DNA from: Glycomyces buryatensis
GTDB taxonomy: Bacteria > Actinomycetota > Actinomycetes > Mycobacteriales > Micromonosporaceae
Assembly (NCBI RefSeq): GCF_004912275.1
Contig: NZ_STGY01000029.1
Span: 63,259-127,258 of the forward strand
Length of the DNA: 64,000 nt
Reading direction: 5' to 3'
Below are positions 18,179 to 26,552 of this stretch, one piece after another. The translations under genes were made by a program, and so were the position numbers. How positions within the stretch are numbered: the first letter of the stretch is position 1; the number at the start of each line of letters is the position of its first letter. The notes beneath the pieces are model-generated. The model searched no databases and had not been told where the DNA came from. It saw only the letters and a program-made list of their open reading frames with translations.

Positions 18179-19803
18179 GTCGACGCACCTCCCTCGGCGA
18201 GGGCGCGACGCAGGAGAAGTGCCTTGTCGATCTTGCCGCGGCTGGTCAAGGGGAGCGCGTCGATGTTGTGGACGGTGTCCGGCACGCAGTAGTACGGCAG
18301 GGCTTCCGCGACTGTCTTGCGGGCGAGGTCCGCATCGACGGTGGCGGGTTGGACGAATGAGACCAGCGAGCGGTCGTCCAGTTTGACGGTGACCGCCCTG
18401 ACGCAGCCGGGCACGCTCTCCAGGACGGCGGACACCGAGTCGAGCTCGACGCGGAATCCGCGGATCTTCACCTGGTCGTCGGTGCGCCCGAAGTGCTCCA
18501 GTTCGCCGTCGTCGGTCCAGCGGCCCAGGTCGCGGGTGCGGAACATCTTCCGGCCGCCGCCGAGGAACTGGTCGGGCGCGTAGCGCTCGGCGTTGAGCTC
18601 GGGGTTGGCCAGATAGCCGGCGGAGACGCAGTTCCCGCCCGCCCACATCTCGCCGATCTCGCCGATCGGAAGGGGATTGCGTTGCTCGTCGAGGATGTAG
18701 ACGGTGTTGTTGGGTGTGGGTCTGCCGATCGTGAGGCGCCCGGTGCCGGGGCGGTACCGCTGCATCGTGTTCACGATGGTGGTCTCGGTCGGGCCGCAGC
18801 CGTTGTAGAAGGTGCTCCGCCCGCCCCACCGTTCGGCCAGCGTGCGGGGGCAGGGTTCGCCGGCGACGGCGACCGTGGCGATCCGTTCGCATGCGGCGGG
18901 GTCGATCCGGGACAGGATCGTCGGCGTCGCGATCAGGACGTTCGCCTGGCGGGCGATCTCGCCGATGTCGTCGCCGCGGATGAGCAGCGTGCCCCCGTGG
19001 GTGAGGCAGCCGAGAATCTCCCACGCGGCCATGTCGAAGGCGATATTGAGGATCTGCCCGACGGTGGTGCCCGGCCGGATGCCGAGGTCGCCGGGCTCGG
19101 TCAGCAGCAGGTTCGCCACATTGGCGTGGGTGACCTCGACCCCGTTGGGGGCGCCCGAAGTGCCCGAGGTGAACAGGACGTAGCAGGCCCGCCCGGGTTC
19201 GAAGTCGACGCGCGGGCCCGGAATGTCGTGGCGCTCGGCCATGACCGCGTCGATATGGATGCCGACGTGTCCGAGTGGAATGTCCACGGGCGCATCGGAT
19301 TGCGTGAGCACTACCTTGGCACGCGCGGTGCGCAGGATGTGCCGGAGTGCCGGGGTCCGCACGATCTTGGCGTCCTGCGGCAGGTACGCCGCGCCGGTCT
19401 TCAGGATCGCGAGGATGCCCACGACCATTGGGATGCCGCGGCGAACGACCAAAGCGACGTGGTCGCCGGGGCGGACGCCGTGCCGAACGAGGCGGACGGC
19501 CAGCCGGTTGGCGTGCTTTTCCAACTCGCCGTAGGTGATCTGGTCTCCGGCATGCCGGGCGGCGATCGCCGAGGGCGTCGTGATGGCATGCCCTTCGATC
19601 ACCTCATGGATCGACAATCGAGGGACCGCGCGAGCGGGGCCCCAGCCGAACCGGCGGAACCGCTCCACCTCCCGTTCATCCAATGAGGACCACGGACTCG
19701 AGTGACGGGATTGCGGCCCGGGTCTGTCGATGAGTCGTGTTCTAACTGCTCCACGGCCGTTCTTGTGACCGAGTCGGTGCGTTGGGTAATCGAAATCAGG
19801 CAT
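18175..19803 (-). CDS. NRPS-like stand-alone adenylation enzyme, 542 aa
   Basis: Adenylate-forming enzyme. After a ~60-residue N-terminal extension come the core motifs: A3 [19 protein letters not shown] near residue 205, A5 [12 protein letters not shown] near 320, A7 FRTRDLGRW near 415, A8 [16 protein letters not shown] near 430, and A10 [14 protein letters not shown] near the C-terminus with the catalytic Lys. There is no carrier or condensation domain. Amino-acid-type adenylation domains have the same A3-A8 spacing, so the substrate may be an amino acid or other carboxylate. The ATG at 19803 is preferred over the longer frame from 19965 because the extra residues do not resemble the family. 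First gene of the operon. Confidence 0.88.
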   Translation of the reverse strand: MPDFDYPTHRLGHKNGRGAVRTRLIDRPGPQSRHSSPWSSLDEREVERFRRFGWGPARAVPRLSIHEVIEGHAITTPSAIAARHAGDQITYGELEKHANRLAVRLVRHGVRPGDHVALVVRRGIPMVVGILAILKTGAAYLPQDAKIVRTPALRHILRTARAKVVLTQSDAPVDIPLGHVGIHIDAVMAERHDIPGPRVDFEPGRACYVLFTSGTSGAPNGVEVTHANVANLLLTEPGDLGIRPGTTVGQILNIAFDMAAWEILGCLTHGGTLLIRGDDIGEIARQANVLIATPTILSRIDPAACERIATVAVAGEPCPRTLAERWGGRSTFYNGCGPTETTIVNTMQRYRPGTGRLTIGRPTPNNTVYILDEQRNPLPIGEIGEMWAGGNCVSAGYLANPELNAERYAPDQFLGGGRKMFRTRDLGRWTDDGELEHFGRTDDQVKIRGFRVELDSVSAVLESVPGCVRAVTVKLDDRSLVSFVQPATVDADLARKTVAEALPYYCVPDTVHNIDALPLTSRGKIDKALLLRRALAEGGAST

Positions 19804-20021
19804 GGGTCTACCGCCGGTTTCGCTGGTGATTATCGGGTCTCGACCCGATGGTGATCTGACTCTGAAGATTGCCTGCGGCAAGGAGATCGGGATCGCCTCA
19901 CCGTTTCTTCTGGACAGACGACTCCGCTCGATTCCGAGAAATCGAGTCATCGGCCCAGCACCCACAGGTCGCGTGCCGCGCGATCGTGTTCACGTCCCTA
20001 GCATCGTGAACATGCAACCAT

Positions 20022-20035
20022 TGGGAGCGCTTTCA
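20022..20035. promoter_or_regulatory. LacI/CebR-like operator near the adenylation-operon promoter
   Basis: TGGGAGCGCTTTCA matches the 14-bp palindrome TGGGAGCGCTCCCA known for CebR-type regulators at 12 positions. It sits just downstream of a strong minus-strand promoter (20043-20071), a position suited to repression. The regulator is not encoded nearby. Confidence 0.5.
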
Positions 20036-20042
20036 AAAAGTA

Positions 20043-20071
20043 AGTATAGACAATCATAAATATAAAGTCAA
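20043..20071 (-). promoter_or_regulatory. Strong vegetative promoter of the adenylation operon
   Basis: On the minus strand TTGACT (20066-20071), a 17-bp AT-rich spacer and TATACT (20043-20048) give a near-consensus promoter inside an AT-rich island. Transcription would start near 20036 and run to the adenylation gene at 19803, leaving a ~230-base leader that includes the operator. Confidence 0.7.
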
Positions 20072-20430
20072 CGCCCGCGGAACATTTGACGTGCGCAACC
20101 CGCGCTGAGCAAGTTCATGGGACAGCGACCTTCGAGCATCAGCCCCAGTCCGGCATGCGGGCGATGACCCGCGGCGCGTGGGCAAATCTGAAAACGCCGC
20201 AAATGCGCCTTGCCACGACCATCAATTTCGCGGGCTGACCGCGCTCTCCCCCGATGTCCCGGCCCCCATCGGTTTCCATGGATGACTACCCGTCCTCGGC
20301 CTGCGGCGGTTCAAGCACGACGTTCCCACCGAGTTCGCCTTCTCACCGTGGGTCGCCCGGTAAGGATGTCGGGACACCGTCGTCGTACGCCTCCCTGATC
20401 GCGGACCTCAAGCGCCACTGACCGGCGCCG
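20072..20430 (+). other. Non-coding stretch with gene remnants
   Basis: About 360 bp without an intact gene. In adjacent plus-strand frames near 20300-20420 there are short protein-like segments (RRFKHDVPTEFAFSPWVAR and SSYASLIADLKRH, the latter ending at a TGA), which suggests a frameshifted C-terminal remnant of an unrecognised gene. The rest shows nothing. Confidence 0.3.
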
Positions 20431-21759
20431 TCAGCGGGCCCGGAGTTCCTCGGCCCCTTGCAGTCTGGCGCGGTCGGCCGCGGCCCGGCCGGCGATGTGG
20501 CCCTCGTAGTTGCTGATCCGCGTGGCGGCCTGGAACGTCAGGTTCGGGAACAGCTCCTCGGTCTTGGCGTCCACGGCTTCGCGCCGCAACTGCATCACCG
20601 GGACCAGATCGGTCCCGGTCTCGTCGGCCACCTCGCGGACGGTCTCCTCGGCGGACTCCGTCAGCCGTTCACCGATCCGTACCGCGAACGCGGCGAGGAA
20701 CGACTGCCGGAACGAACGCGTCCGCGACCGGCCTGCACTGTCCTGCTTCGCCCCTGCCCGAGTCATCGCGGACGTCGCCTGCACCATCAGCGAGTTGTAC
20801 AGCAGCTCCACCGAACGGAGGTTCGTGCGCCCGCCGATCACGGTGGAGAACCCGGCAGCCAGGGAGTACACCGCTCAACATCCGTTGGCGTCGGCCACGA
20901 CGTGCAGCAGCTCGGATTTCGGTTTCTCGTAAGGCTTTTCGATGTAGACGCGCAACGCGGCGGCCTCCAGAGCCGCGTCCGGGGTCTCCGCCAACAGCGC
21001 TTCGTTGATCGAGTGCCTGGCGATGAGCTGCTGGGCCTTCGCGGTGAACGCCTCGGCCTCGGCGTCGGAGTCCGTCGATTCGGCCTTGGCCAGCAATGCC
21101 CGGATTTTCTCGTACACCTTGGACGACTCTGCGCCGCTGCCGCGGACCGTGCCCGAATGGCTGCCGGGACGCGGCTGCACGAGGGGAATCGGTTCGAGGT
21201 CGGCGAGGGTGTAAAGCGCCTCCAAGAGCGCCGCCGCGACTGCGATCCAAGCAGGGCCTTCGAGATCGGCGAGCGCCTCCTTGGCGGACTCCGAACCTGA
21301 GCGTTCGGCCAGCGCCTCTCGTTGCGCACTCCACTGATCGCTCAACTGCGCCTCCGAATAGCGCCGCAGTTCGGAGCGCATGAGCGTTGCCGAGGCCTTC
21401 ACGGTGGCGCTGGTGAAGTCCTTGGCCATCAGGCTGAGCACGTCCTTGGGCATCCAGCCGCCATCCCATGCCTGCCCGACCGCGTCCTCGGCCATCGTGT
21501 CGATCGCGGTGCCCACCGCTTCGGGCCAGCGGGCGTGCGCCATCGCGCCGGACAGCAGCCGCGCGGACTCCTCCCAGGTGGGGGCGTTGCACTCGCCACA
21601 AGGACATGCGTCGGTCATGATCTGGACGAGCACGTAGCGGGCCTGGACCACCAGCTCTTCCCAGGTGAAAGTACTTCGATCCGAACTTCGGTCCCTCACG
21701 CGGCGCTTGAGCTTCTCCCGCGACTTGGCCTTGCGTCGCTTCTGATTGTCCCGTCCCAT
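20431..21759 (-). pseudogene. DUF2786-domain protein interrupted by an in-frame TGA
   Basis: ATG 21759 follows GGAGGTGCGAG and opens a basic N-terminus (KRRKAKSREKLKRRVRDR). The first 294 codons include a CPCGEC motif and the DUF2786 helix pair (KIRALLAKAESTDSDAEAEA, then KAQQLIARHSI). A TGA at 20875-20877 then ends the frame after DANGC. The same frame continues without a shift for 147 codons of clearly related sequence (AVYSLAAGFSTVIGG, SVELLYNSLMVQATSAM, SRTRSFRQSFLAAFAVR). A single CGA-to-TGA change would explain it. I infer a recent nonsense mutation; the function of the family is unknown. Confidence 0.75.
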
Positions 21760-22044
21760 CTCGCACCTCCAGGCTCGCCCTACTTGGCCTAACGGCTGTG
21801 GCCGCGATCGGCAACGGCCGGACTCCGGTGAAGCAGGGTACAGGGCCGAGGTGGTCGGCCATGGTGGCGGCGGTGTCGTCACGCCGGTACCGGAGGCGCC
21901 CAATACCGTCATCGACTTCGCCGGCGGCGCGTTTGACCGTCAACGGGCAGGCGCGGGAGGGCGACGGGATCACGGTCACGGTGTGCGCCTGACTATTCCG
22001 GGTAGTGGTACCGAGATCCTTCTTGGGTACACCACTGCGCCCGC

Positions 22045-22050
22045 TAACAT
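22045..22050 (+). promoter_or_regulatory. -10 element of a leaderless transcript
   Basis: TAACAT ends eight bases before the ATG at 22059 and no Shine-Dalgarno sequence is present, so transcription probably starts at or next to the A of the start codon. Confidence 0.45.
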
Positions 22051-22058
22051 CGACACTT

Positions 22059-22391
22059 ATGGACCGGCAGGCCTGGGAGCAGCAGCACGACCCCGAAGGG
22101 CGGATCCGTTACATCGCAGAGTTCCTGCCCGCAGTCTGGGGTGGGGTCAACACGATGTTCACTCCATCCCATGCGTACCAATTCGAGTCGTTCGGCGTGG
22201 ACGGTGGAGACATCGTCCACGCCACCGCCGTGGTGAACTACCGGGGACGACGGTGCAGCTACCGCCGCCAGATCTGGCCGCCTCAGCATCCGGCGCTTCT
22301 CGCGGCGCAGTTGTACACCACTTTCCTGGAAGAGCGGCTCAACAGCGACATCGGCCTGAACTCGGGTGGTACCGGAGCGGTCGAGCTGTGA
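22059..22391 (+). CDS. Hypothetical protein, 110 aa, probably leaderless
   Basis: Small soluble protein of unrecognised family with Trp and Tyr blocks (FLPAVWGGVNTMFTPSHAYQF, VVNYRGRRCSYRRQIWPPQ). Codon use is typical of the genome. The start at ATG 22059 is chosen over the in-frame upstream codon at 22005 because a -10 hexamer TAACAT ends eight bases before it and there is no ribosome-binding site, as for leaderless actinobacterial genes. No neighbour suggests a function. Confidence 0.6.
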   Translation: MDRQAWEQQHDPEGRIRYIAEFLPAVWGGVNTMFTPSHAYQFESFGVDGGDIVHATAVVNYRGRRCSYRRQIWPPQHPALLAAQLYTTFLEERLNSDIGLNSGGTGAVEL

Positions 22392-22507
22392 CAACCGGTC
22401 GGTGGACTCAGATTCGGCGAGGACTGGTGCGGCGGTGACAGTACTCGCCGGTCAAACCCGTGGCCCCCGGATCGCGCGGAACCATCACTCAGCGCCGCGT
22501 CACGCGG

Positions 22508-23191
22508 TCACCAGGGGGCGTGTGAGCCGTCGGGCAGCAGACATGACCCGTGATCGGCGGGGCTGAGTCGCTCAATGAGGTCGACCACTCCGGGGATCGC
22601 CTCTTCGAGCGGGGTGGCCGCCTCGGCGTGGCCGGTCATGTCGGTCTGCAGGTATCCCGGCCACAGGGCCGCCACGATCGGTCCGGTGTCGGCGACTTCG
22701 ACGGCGATCATCTTCGTCAGCGCGTTGAGCGCGTACCGGCTGGCGACGAACGCGTGGTTCTCGGTGCGGGTGAGACCGCCGATCGGTCTGGTCGGCATCG
22801 TGAGGTTCACCAGACGAGCGTCCGGCCGCAGCAGGTTGAGGAACCGCTGGGCCATCTGCACCGGGCCGACAGTGTTGACGCGCAACACCTCGAGCATCCG
22901 CGGCCCGTCGACCTCGGCGAGCCCGGCGCTCGGCTCAAGGACGCCTGCATTGTTGACGAGGCGATCCAATCCGCCGTGGGACGCGACGAGATCCGCGGCG
23001 TTCTCGATGTCGCGCTGTGATCTGACGTCGAGCGGCACGATCACGAGGTCGTCTGTAGCCAGGGCGCGCAAGGCCGACGCGCGGTCAGGGTCACGGACGC
23101 CGGCGAATACCCGAGCGCCCCGCTTCAGATACTCGCGGGTGAGCGCATATCCGATACCGCGGCTCGCTCCGGTGATCAGTACATCGGTCAC
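22508..23191 (-). CDS. Short-chain dehydrogenase/reductase-fold protein lacking the catalytic residues, 227 aa
   Basis: Classical SDR fold with the N-terminal cofactor motif TGASRGIG (residues 7-14), a D-V pair after beta-3 (PLDVRS), and the structural NNAG motif. The active site is changed: the Ser position reads LVNLTMPT (Thr), and the YxxxK pair reads FVASR, so Tyr is Phe and Lys is Arg. It starts with GTG at 23191. It may bind NAD(P)H without normal catalysis, acting as a regulator or pseudo-enzyme, or use other residues. The flanking genes are on the other strand and unrelated. Confidence 0.85.
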   Translation of the reverse strand: MTDVLITGASRGIGYALTREYLKRGARVFAGVRDPDRASALRALATDDLVIVPLDVRSQRDIENAADLVASHGGLDRLVNNAGVLEPSAGLAEVDGPRMLEVLRVNTVGPVQMAQRFLNLLRPDARLVNLTMPTRPIGGLTRTENHAFVASRYALNALTKMIAVEVADTGPIVAALWPGYLQTDMTGHAEAATPLEEAIPGVVDLIERLSPADHGSCLLPDGSHAPW

Positions 23192-23271
23192 ACCGGCATG
23201 TTATCCACTCACTGCCCGCATTTCGATCCCGCCGGTGCGTCGAGATTCGTTCGGCCCTTTAAACTCTGGGC

Positions 23272-23580
23272 GTGGATCGATCCGAACTCGAAGCGCTCAT
23301 CTCCGAGGCGCTCGTCGACGCCTACGGCCCCGACGAGGAGTTGACCGCTTGGTCGGCAGTCCTTGAGGATGCATTGGAAGTCCCGTTCACCACGACGGTT
23401 CTGGGCCAGGAGGTGACCGTGACCAAACTCGACTTTCCCGAGCACGGCGGCGTCCGCGCCGTCTGTGTCGCTGCGGGGCATCGCCAACGCATCGCCCTGA
23501 CCGACCTGCCGCTGCCCGATCCTCCTCCGGCCGGCGCGGAATGGGTCGCGGCCTATCGATTGTGGAGCGGGCGCGGATGA
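23272..23580 (+). CDS. Conserved hypothetical protein, 102 aa
   Basis: GTG start at 23272. Small acidic protein with the blocks ALISEALVDAYGPDEE, FTTTVLGQEVTV, GHRQRIALTDLPLPDPPPAGAEW and AYRLW. This resembles widely distributed short proteins that databases label 'calcium-binding' without much support. Its stop overlaps the start of the next gene (ATGA), so the two form a pair. Function unknown. Confidence 0.75.
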   Translation: MDRSELEALISEALVDAYGPDEELTAWSAVLEDALEVPFTTTVLGQEVTVTKLDFPEHGGVRAVCVAAGHRQRIALTDLPLPDPPPAGAEWVAAYRLWSGRG

Positions 23581-24779
23581 GCGCCTACCAGTACTACGAG
23601 TTCCTGGCGATCGACCGGCCGCTGACCGAAGCGGAGCAGGCGGAGGTCCGGGAGACCTCGACTCGGGCGAGGATCAACGCGACGAGCTTCGTCAACGAAT
23701 ACCACTACGGGGACTACTCCGGCGATACCCGGCGGATCCTCTCGCGCTACTACGACGCGCACCTGTACTTCGCCGAGTGGGGTTCACGGCAGGTGATGTT
23801 GAAGCTGCCCACGCGGCTGGTCGACTTGCAGCGGTGCGAACAGTACTGGGCCAACCCCGGCTGCACGATCAGCCGAGGTAAGGGCACGGTCGTCTTCGAC
23901 TTCTCCCCGGACTTCGAGGATGATGGCGAGTGGGAGGATGTCTGGGATGAAGGCGATCTCGGGGTCTCGCTGGCGTCCATCGCCGGGGTGCGGAGTGAGA
24001 TCGCCGTCGGCGATCTGCGCGGTCTCTACCTGGCTTGGCTTGCAGCATACGGCCGTTGGGAGATCGCCGAGGAGGCGTTCCCACCCGATGACGAGGACCG
24101 GCTCGAACCGCCCGTCCCGGCCGGGCTCGGCCGCCTGACCTTTCCACAGCGGGCGCTGGTGGACTTCCTGCGGATCGATCGCGACCTCCTGGCCGTCGCC
24201 GCGCGGACCAGTACGGCACTCGCCGACGCCGCCTGGCCGGGGGTGGACGAGGCGATCCGGCGTCTGTCCGAAAGCGACAAAGATGGATTGCTTTCCAGGG
24301 TGGCCGCCGGGGAGGGCGCGGCCGTCCGTCTGGAGCTGGCCCGCCTCGCTGCGGGCGACCGTTCGAACGCAGTCGACGATCCGGAGAAGCGCCGCACCGT
24401 CGGGGAACTGCTCGATGCCGCCGCCGAGCACCGTGAACAGCGTTTGCAGCGCGAACGCCTCGCCGCCGCAGCCGCAGCCGACGCTCGCGCCGCCGCGGAG
24501 GCGAAGCGGGAGCGGACGGAGCGTGATCGCAGGCTTCGTGAGGTCGCGCGCGATCCCGAGACGGCATGGGAACGGGTCGGTCAGCTCGTTGAGGTCGGAC
24601 GGTCGGGTGAGTACGACGAGGCCGCGCACATCGTCGAGGACCTGTGGACACTCGCCATGCGCGATGGTCACCAGGACGCCGTTCGTGGTCGCTTGGTCGA
24701 GCTGCGTTCCCGGTACGCCCGCAGGCCCGCTTTCCAGCGTCGTCTCGACGAGCGCGACATCCCTGCCGCGAACGAGTAG
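23577..24779 (+). CDS. Conserved hypothetical protein with coiled coil, 400 aa
   Basis: The ATG at 23577 overlaps the stop of the small upstream gene. The N-terminal ~200 residues are globular (YQYYEFLAIDRPLTEAEQ, NEYHYGDYSGD, CTISRGKGTVVFDFSP). Residues ~280-340 form an Ala/Arg/Glu-rich coiled coil, and the C-terminal part is helical. Homologues with the same first motif occur as two-gene pairs with the small protein in actinobacteria. I do not know a function. No membrane segment or catalytic motif is visible. Confidence 0.75.
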   Translation: MSAYQYYEFLAIDRPLTEAEQAEVRETSTRARINATSFVNEYHYGDYSGDTRRILSRYYDAHLYFAEWGSRQVMLKLPTRLVDLQRCEQYWANPGCTISRGKGTVVFDFSPDFEDDGEWEDVWDEGDLGVSLASIAGVRSEIAVGDLRGLYLAWLAAYGRWEIAEEAFPPDDEDRLEPPVPAGLGRLTFPQRALVDFLRIDRDLLAVAARTSTALADAAWPGVDEAIRRLSESDKDGLLSRVAAGEGAAVRLELARLAAGDRSNAVDDPEKRRTVGELLDAAAEHREQRLQRERLAAAAAADARAAAEAKRERTERDRRLREVARDPETAWERVGQLVEVGRSGEYDEAAHIVEDLWTLAMRDGHQDAVRGRLVELRSRYARRPAFQRRLDERDIPAANE

Positions 24780-24893
24780 GGCTCTCGCCCAGTACGCCCA
24801 AGCCAACGACCAGGGGCACCGCTCTGGTGACCGGGGCCGGCTCACATGTCGGGGGGTTCCCTGAGGCGACGCGCCGGTGCTGCCCCGAACCTC

Positions 24894-25283
24894 TTACCGG
24901 GTCGGCCAACCTCCGTAGGGGACGGTGATCAGCTCGAGATTGTGGCCGCTGGGATCGAGGAAGTACACCCCGCGTCCGCCGTCGTTGCGGTTGATCTCGC
25001 CTTTGCGCCGGTGCTGCGGATCGGCCCAGTAGGTCAGGCCCCGCGCCCGGATCTTGGTGAAGGCGGCGTCGAACTCCTCGTCGGAGACCAGGAAGGCGTA
25101 GTGCTGCGGGGTTATGTGGCCCTTCGGCGCGGTAGCGAAGTCGAGACCGACTCCGTTGGCGGTGGTGACCTGGACGAATGGTCCGAACGTCGTGGTGCCG
25201 AGTTCGAGCAGGTCGGCCAGGAACTCGGCCGAGGCCCGCTTGTCCTCGGAGTGGACGATCGTGTGGTTCAGCTGAATGCTCAT
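24894..25283 (-). CDS. VOC-family (glyoxalase/bleomycin-resistance-like) protein, 129 aa
   Basis: Single vicinal-oxygen-chelate module. The metal-ligand positions are visible: His in QLNHTIVHS near residue 6, His in TPQHYAFLV near 60, and Glu in GHNLELITV near 118, where the preceding YFLDPSG is the usual signature. Members bind a divalent metal and open or isomerise small substrates, or sequester drugs; the substrate here is unknown. ATG 25283 follows a GGGAGG-type site. It is flanked by unrelated genes. Confidence 0.88.
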   Translation of the reverse strand: MSIQLNHTIVHSEDKRASAEFLADLLELGTTTFGPFVQVTTANGVGLDFATAPKGHITPQHYAFLVSDEEFDAAFTKIRARGLTYWADPQHRRKGEINRNDGGRGVYFLDPSGHNLELITVPYGGWPTR

Positions 25284-25711
25284 CCCGTTCCTCCCAATCG
25301 AGTCCGATCCGCGTGCATTCGACCGGTGCGTCGGAGGCCGACGCGCCCGAGGAAGGCACTTCTACAAGGATATTCAGCCGCTGAGCTGCTCGCGGCCCTG
25401 GCGCCGCATTCGATGCCGATGCTCGCGGGCCCGGCGGGAACGGCGTCCTCCGCGAGTGAATGCGTGGCGCCAACGCGCTCATCGACGTGGGCGCCGGCGA
25501 GGCCGCGGTTCTCGAGATCGCCGCCGCACCCACCGGCCAAGCTGGAAGTGGCACGGACCAGGGGAGACGTGTGTGACCATGGCCAGGTGAACAGGCAGGC
25601 AGCGGGACTCGGCATCACCGTCGCGGGTGTCTGTCACCCGGTCGTGAACTCGCCGCGTCGCATTCGGGCCGCTGTGTCGGCTCGCCTCATGCGGTTGATC
25701 GGCTGACGGCC
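25284..25711 (+). other. Non-coding or decayed stretch
   Basis: About 430 bp without a convincing gene. Both strands have short open frames with mixed codon quality and no recognised motif. A minus-strand frame near 25300-25540 (SLAGGCGGDLENRGLAGAHV) reads as protein-like but has no plausible start, so a remnant is possible. Confidence 0.3.
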
Positions 25712-26461
25712 ATGGCGGACTGGTTCGACGACCGGATCATCGACGCAGGTCGGCTGCCGCTGTTCTGCTTCTTCGCCGGCATGATGGTCGGGTTCCTGTT
25801 CATCCGCCTGTCGGTGCGAATGATCAGGGCCAATGTGAGCTGGTGGCCCGGCAATGTCACACCCGGAGGCACGCACGTCCACCACATGGTGTTCGGTCTC
25901 GGATTCATGGTCGTCGGCGGTGTGGCCGGGCTGGCGGTTCCGGACGATTTCGAGGGCTGGACGGCGGCCGCGGCCGCACTCTTCGGCATCGGCACCGCGC
26001 TCGTGATCGACGAACTCGCTCTGATCCTCCATCTCGACGACGTCTACTGGTCCGAGCAGGGCCGGATCTCGGTGGACGCCGTGTTCGGGATCATCGCGGT
26101 CACCGCGTTGCTGCTGCTGGGCCTGCATCCGTTCTTCGGGTTCGAACCCGACGAGGAGGCCTCGGGCATCTGGCAGGCCTGGCCCCTGTTGATCGGGCTC
26201 GGCCTGGCAGTGGTCACCGTGCTCAAGGGCAAGATCTGGACCGCGGTGTTCGGTGTGTTCATGCTGCTGCCGCTGCTGCTCGGCGCGATCCGGCTGGCGC
26301 GTCCGCAATCGCCCTGGGCGCGGTGGCGCTACCGGCCCGACAGGCCCCGCGGGGCGCGCAAGTCCCACCGGGCCCTCCAGCGCGAGAACCGGCTGCGCCG
26401 GCCGGTCAATCAGCTCAAGAACCGCCTCGAGGACCTGGTCGCGGGACGCCTCCGCCAGTGA
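25712..26461 (+). CDS. Conserved integral membrane protein, 249 aa
   Basis: Six or so hydrophobic segments (from LPLFCFFAGMMVGFLF near residue 15 to VFGVFMLLPLLLGAI near 185), with conserved charged or His motifs inside them: GGTHVHHMVFG near 50 and VIDELALILHLDDVYW near 95. The C-terminal ~50 residues are basic and cytosolic (KSHRALQRENRLRRP). Proteins with this pattern are common uncharacterised actinobacterial membrane proteins. The His/Asp/Glu cluster suggests metal binding. It lies 91 bp before the Wadjet operon in the same direction, but no link to defence is known. Confidence 0.75.
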   Translation: MADWFDDRIIDAGRLPLFCFFAGMMVGFLFIRLSVRMIRANVSWWPGNVTPGGTHVHHMVFGLGFMVVGGVAGLAVPDDFEGWTAAAAALFGIGTALVIDELALILHLDDVYWSEQGRISVDAVFGIIAVTALLLLGLHPFFGFEPDEEASGIWQAWPLLIGLGLAVVTVLKGKIWTAVFGVFMLLPLLLGAIRLARPQSPWARWRYRPDRPRGARKSHRALQRENRLRRPVNQLKNRLEDLVAGRLRQ

Positions 26462-26552
26462 ACCGGAGTCCGGATCAGCGGTGTGAGGGCCGCCGCTGCT
26501 ACCGTTGTCGAGGTTCGCTTTCAATCCGTGACCGGAAGACCTCGATGCAGCA

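Noticed and set aside
16107-18188. 693-aa reading frame covering the hydratase and the membrane reductase gene
   Set aside because: Only its last 254 residues are a protein (the hydratase). The first part is a shadow frame of the reductase, which has its own coupled start.
20875-20877. In-frame TGA as a selenocysteine codon
   Set aside because: No hairpin of the bacterial SECIS type was noticed just after the codon, the family is not redox-linked, and a CGA-to-TGA change explains it more simply.
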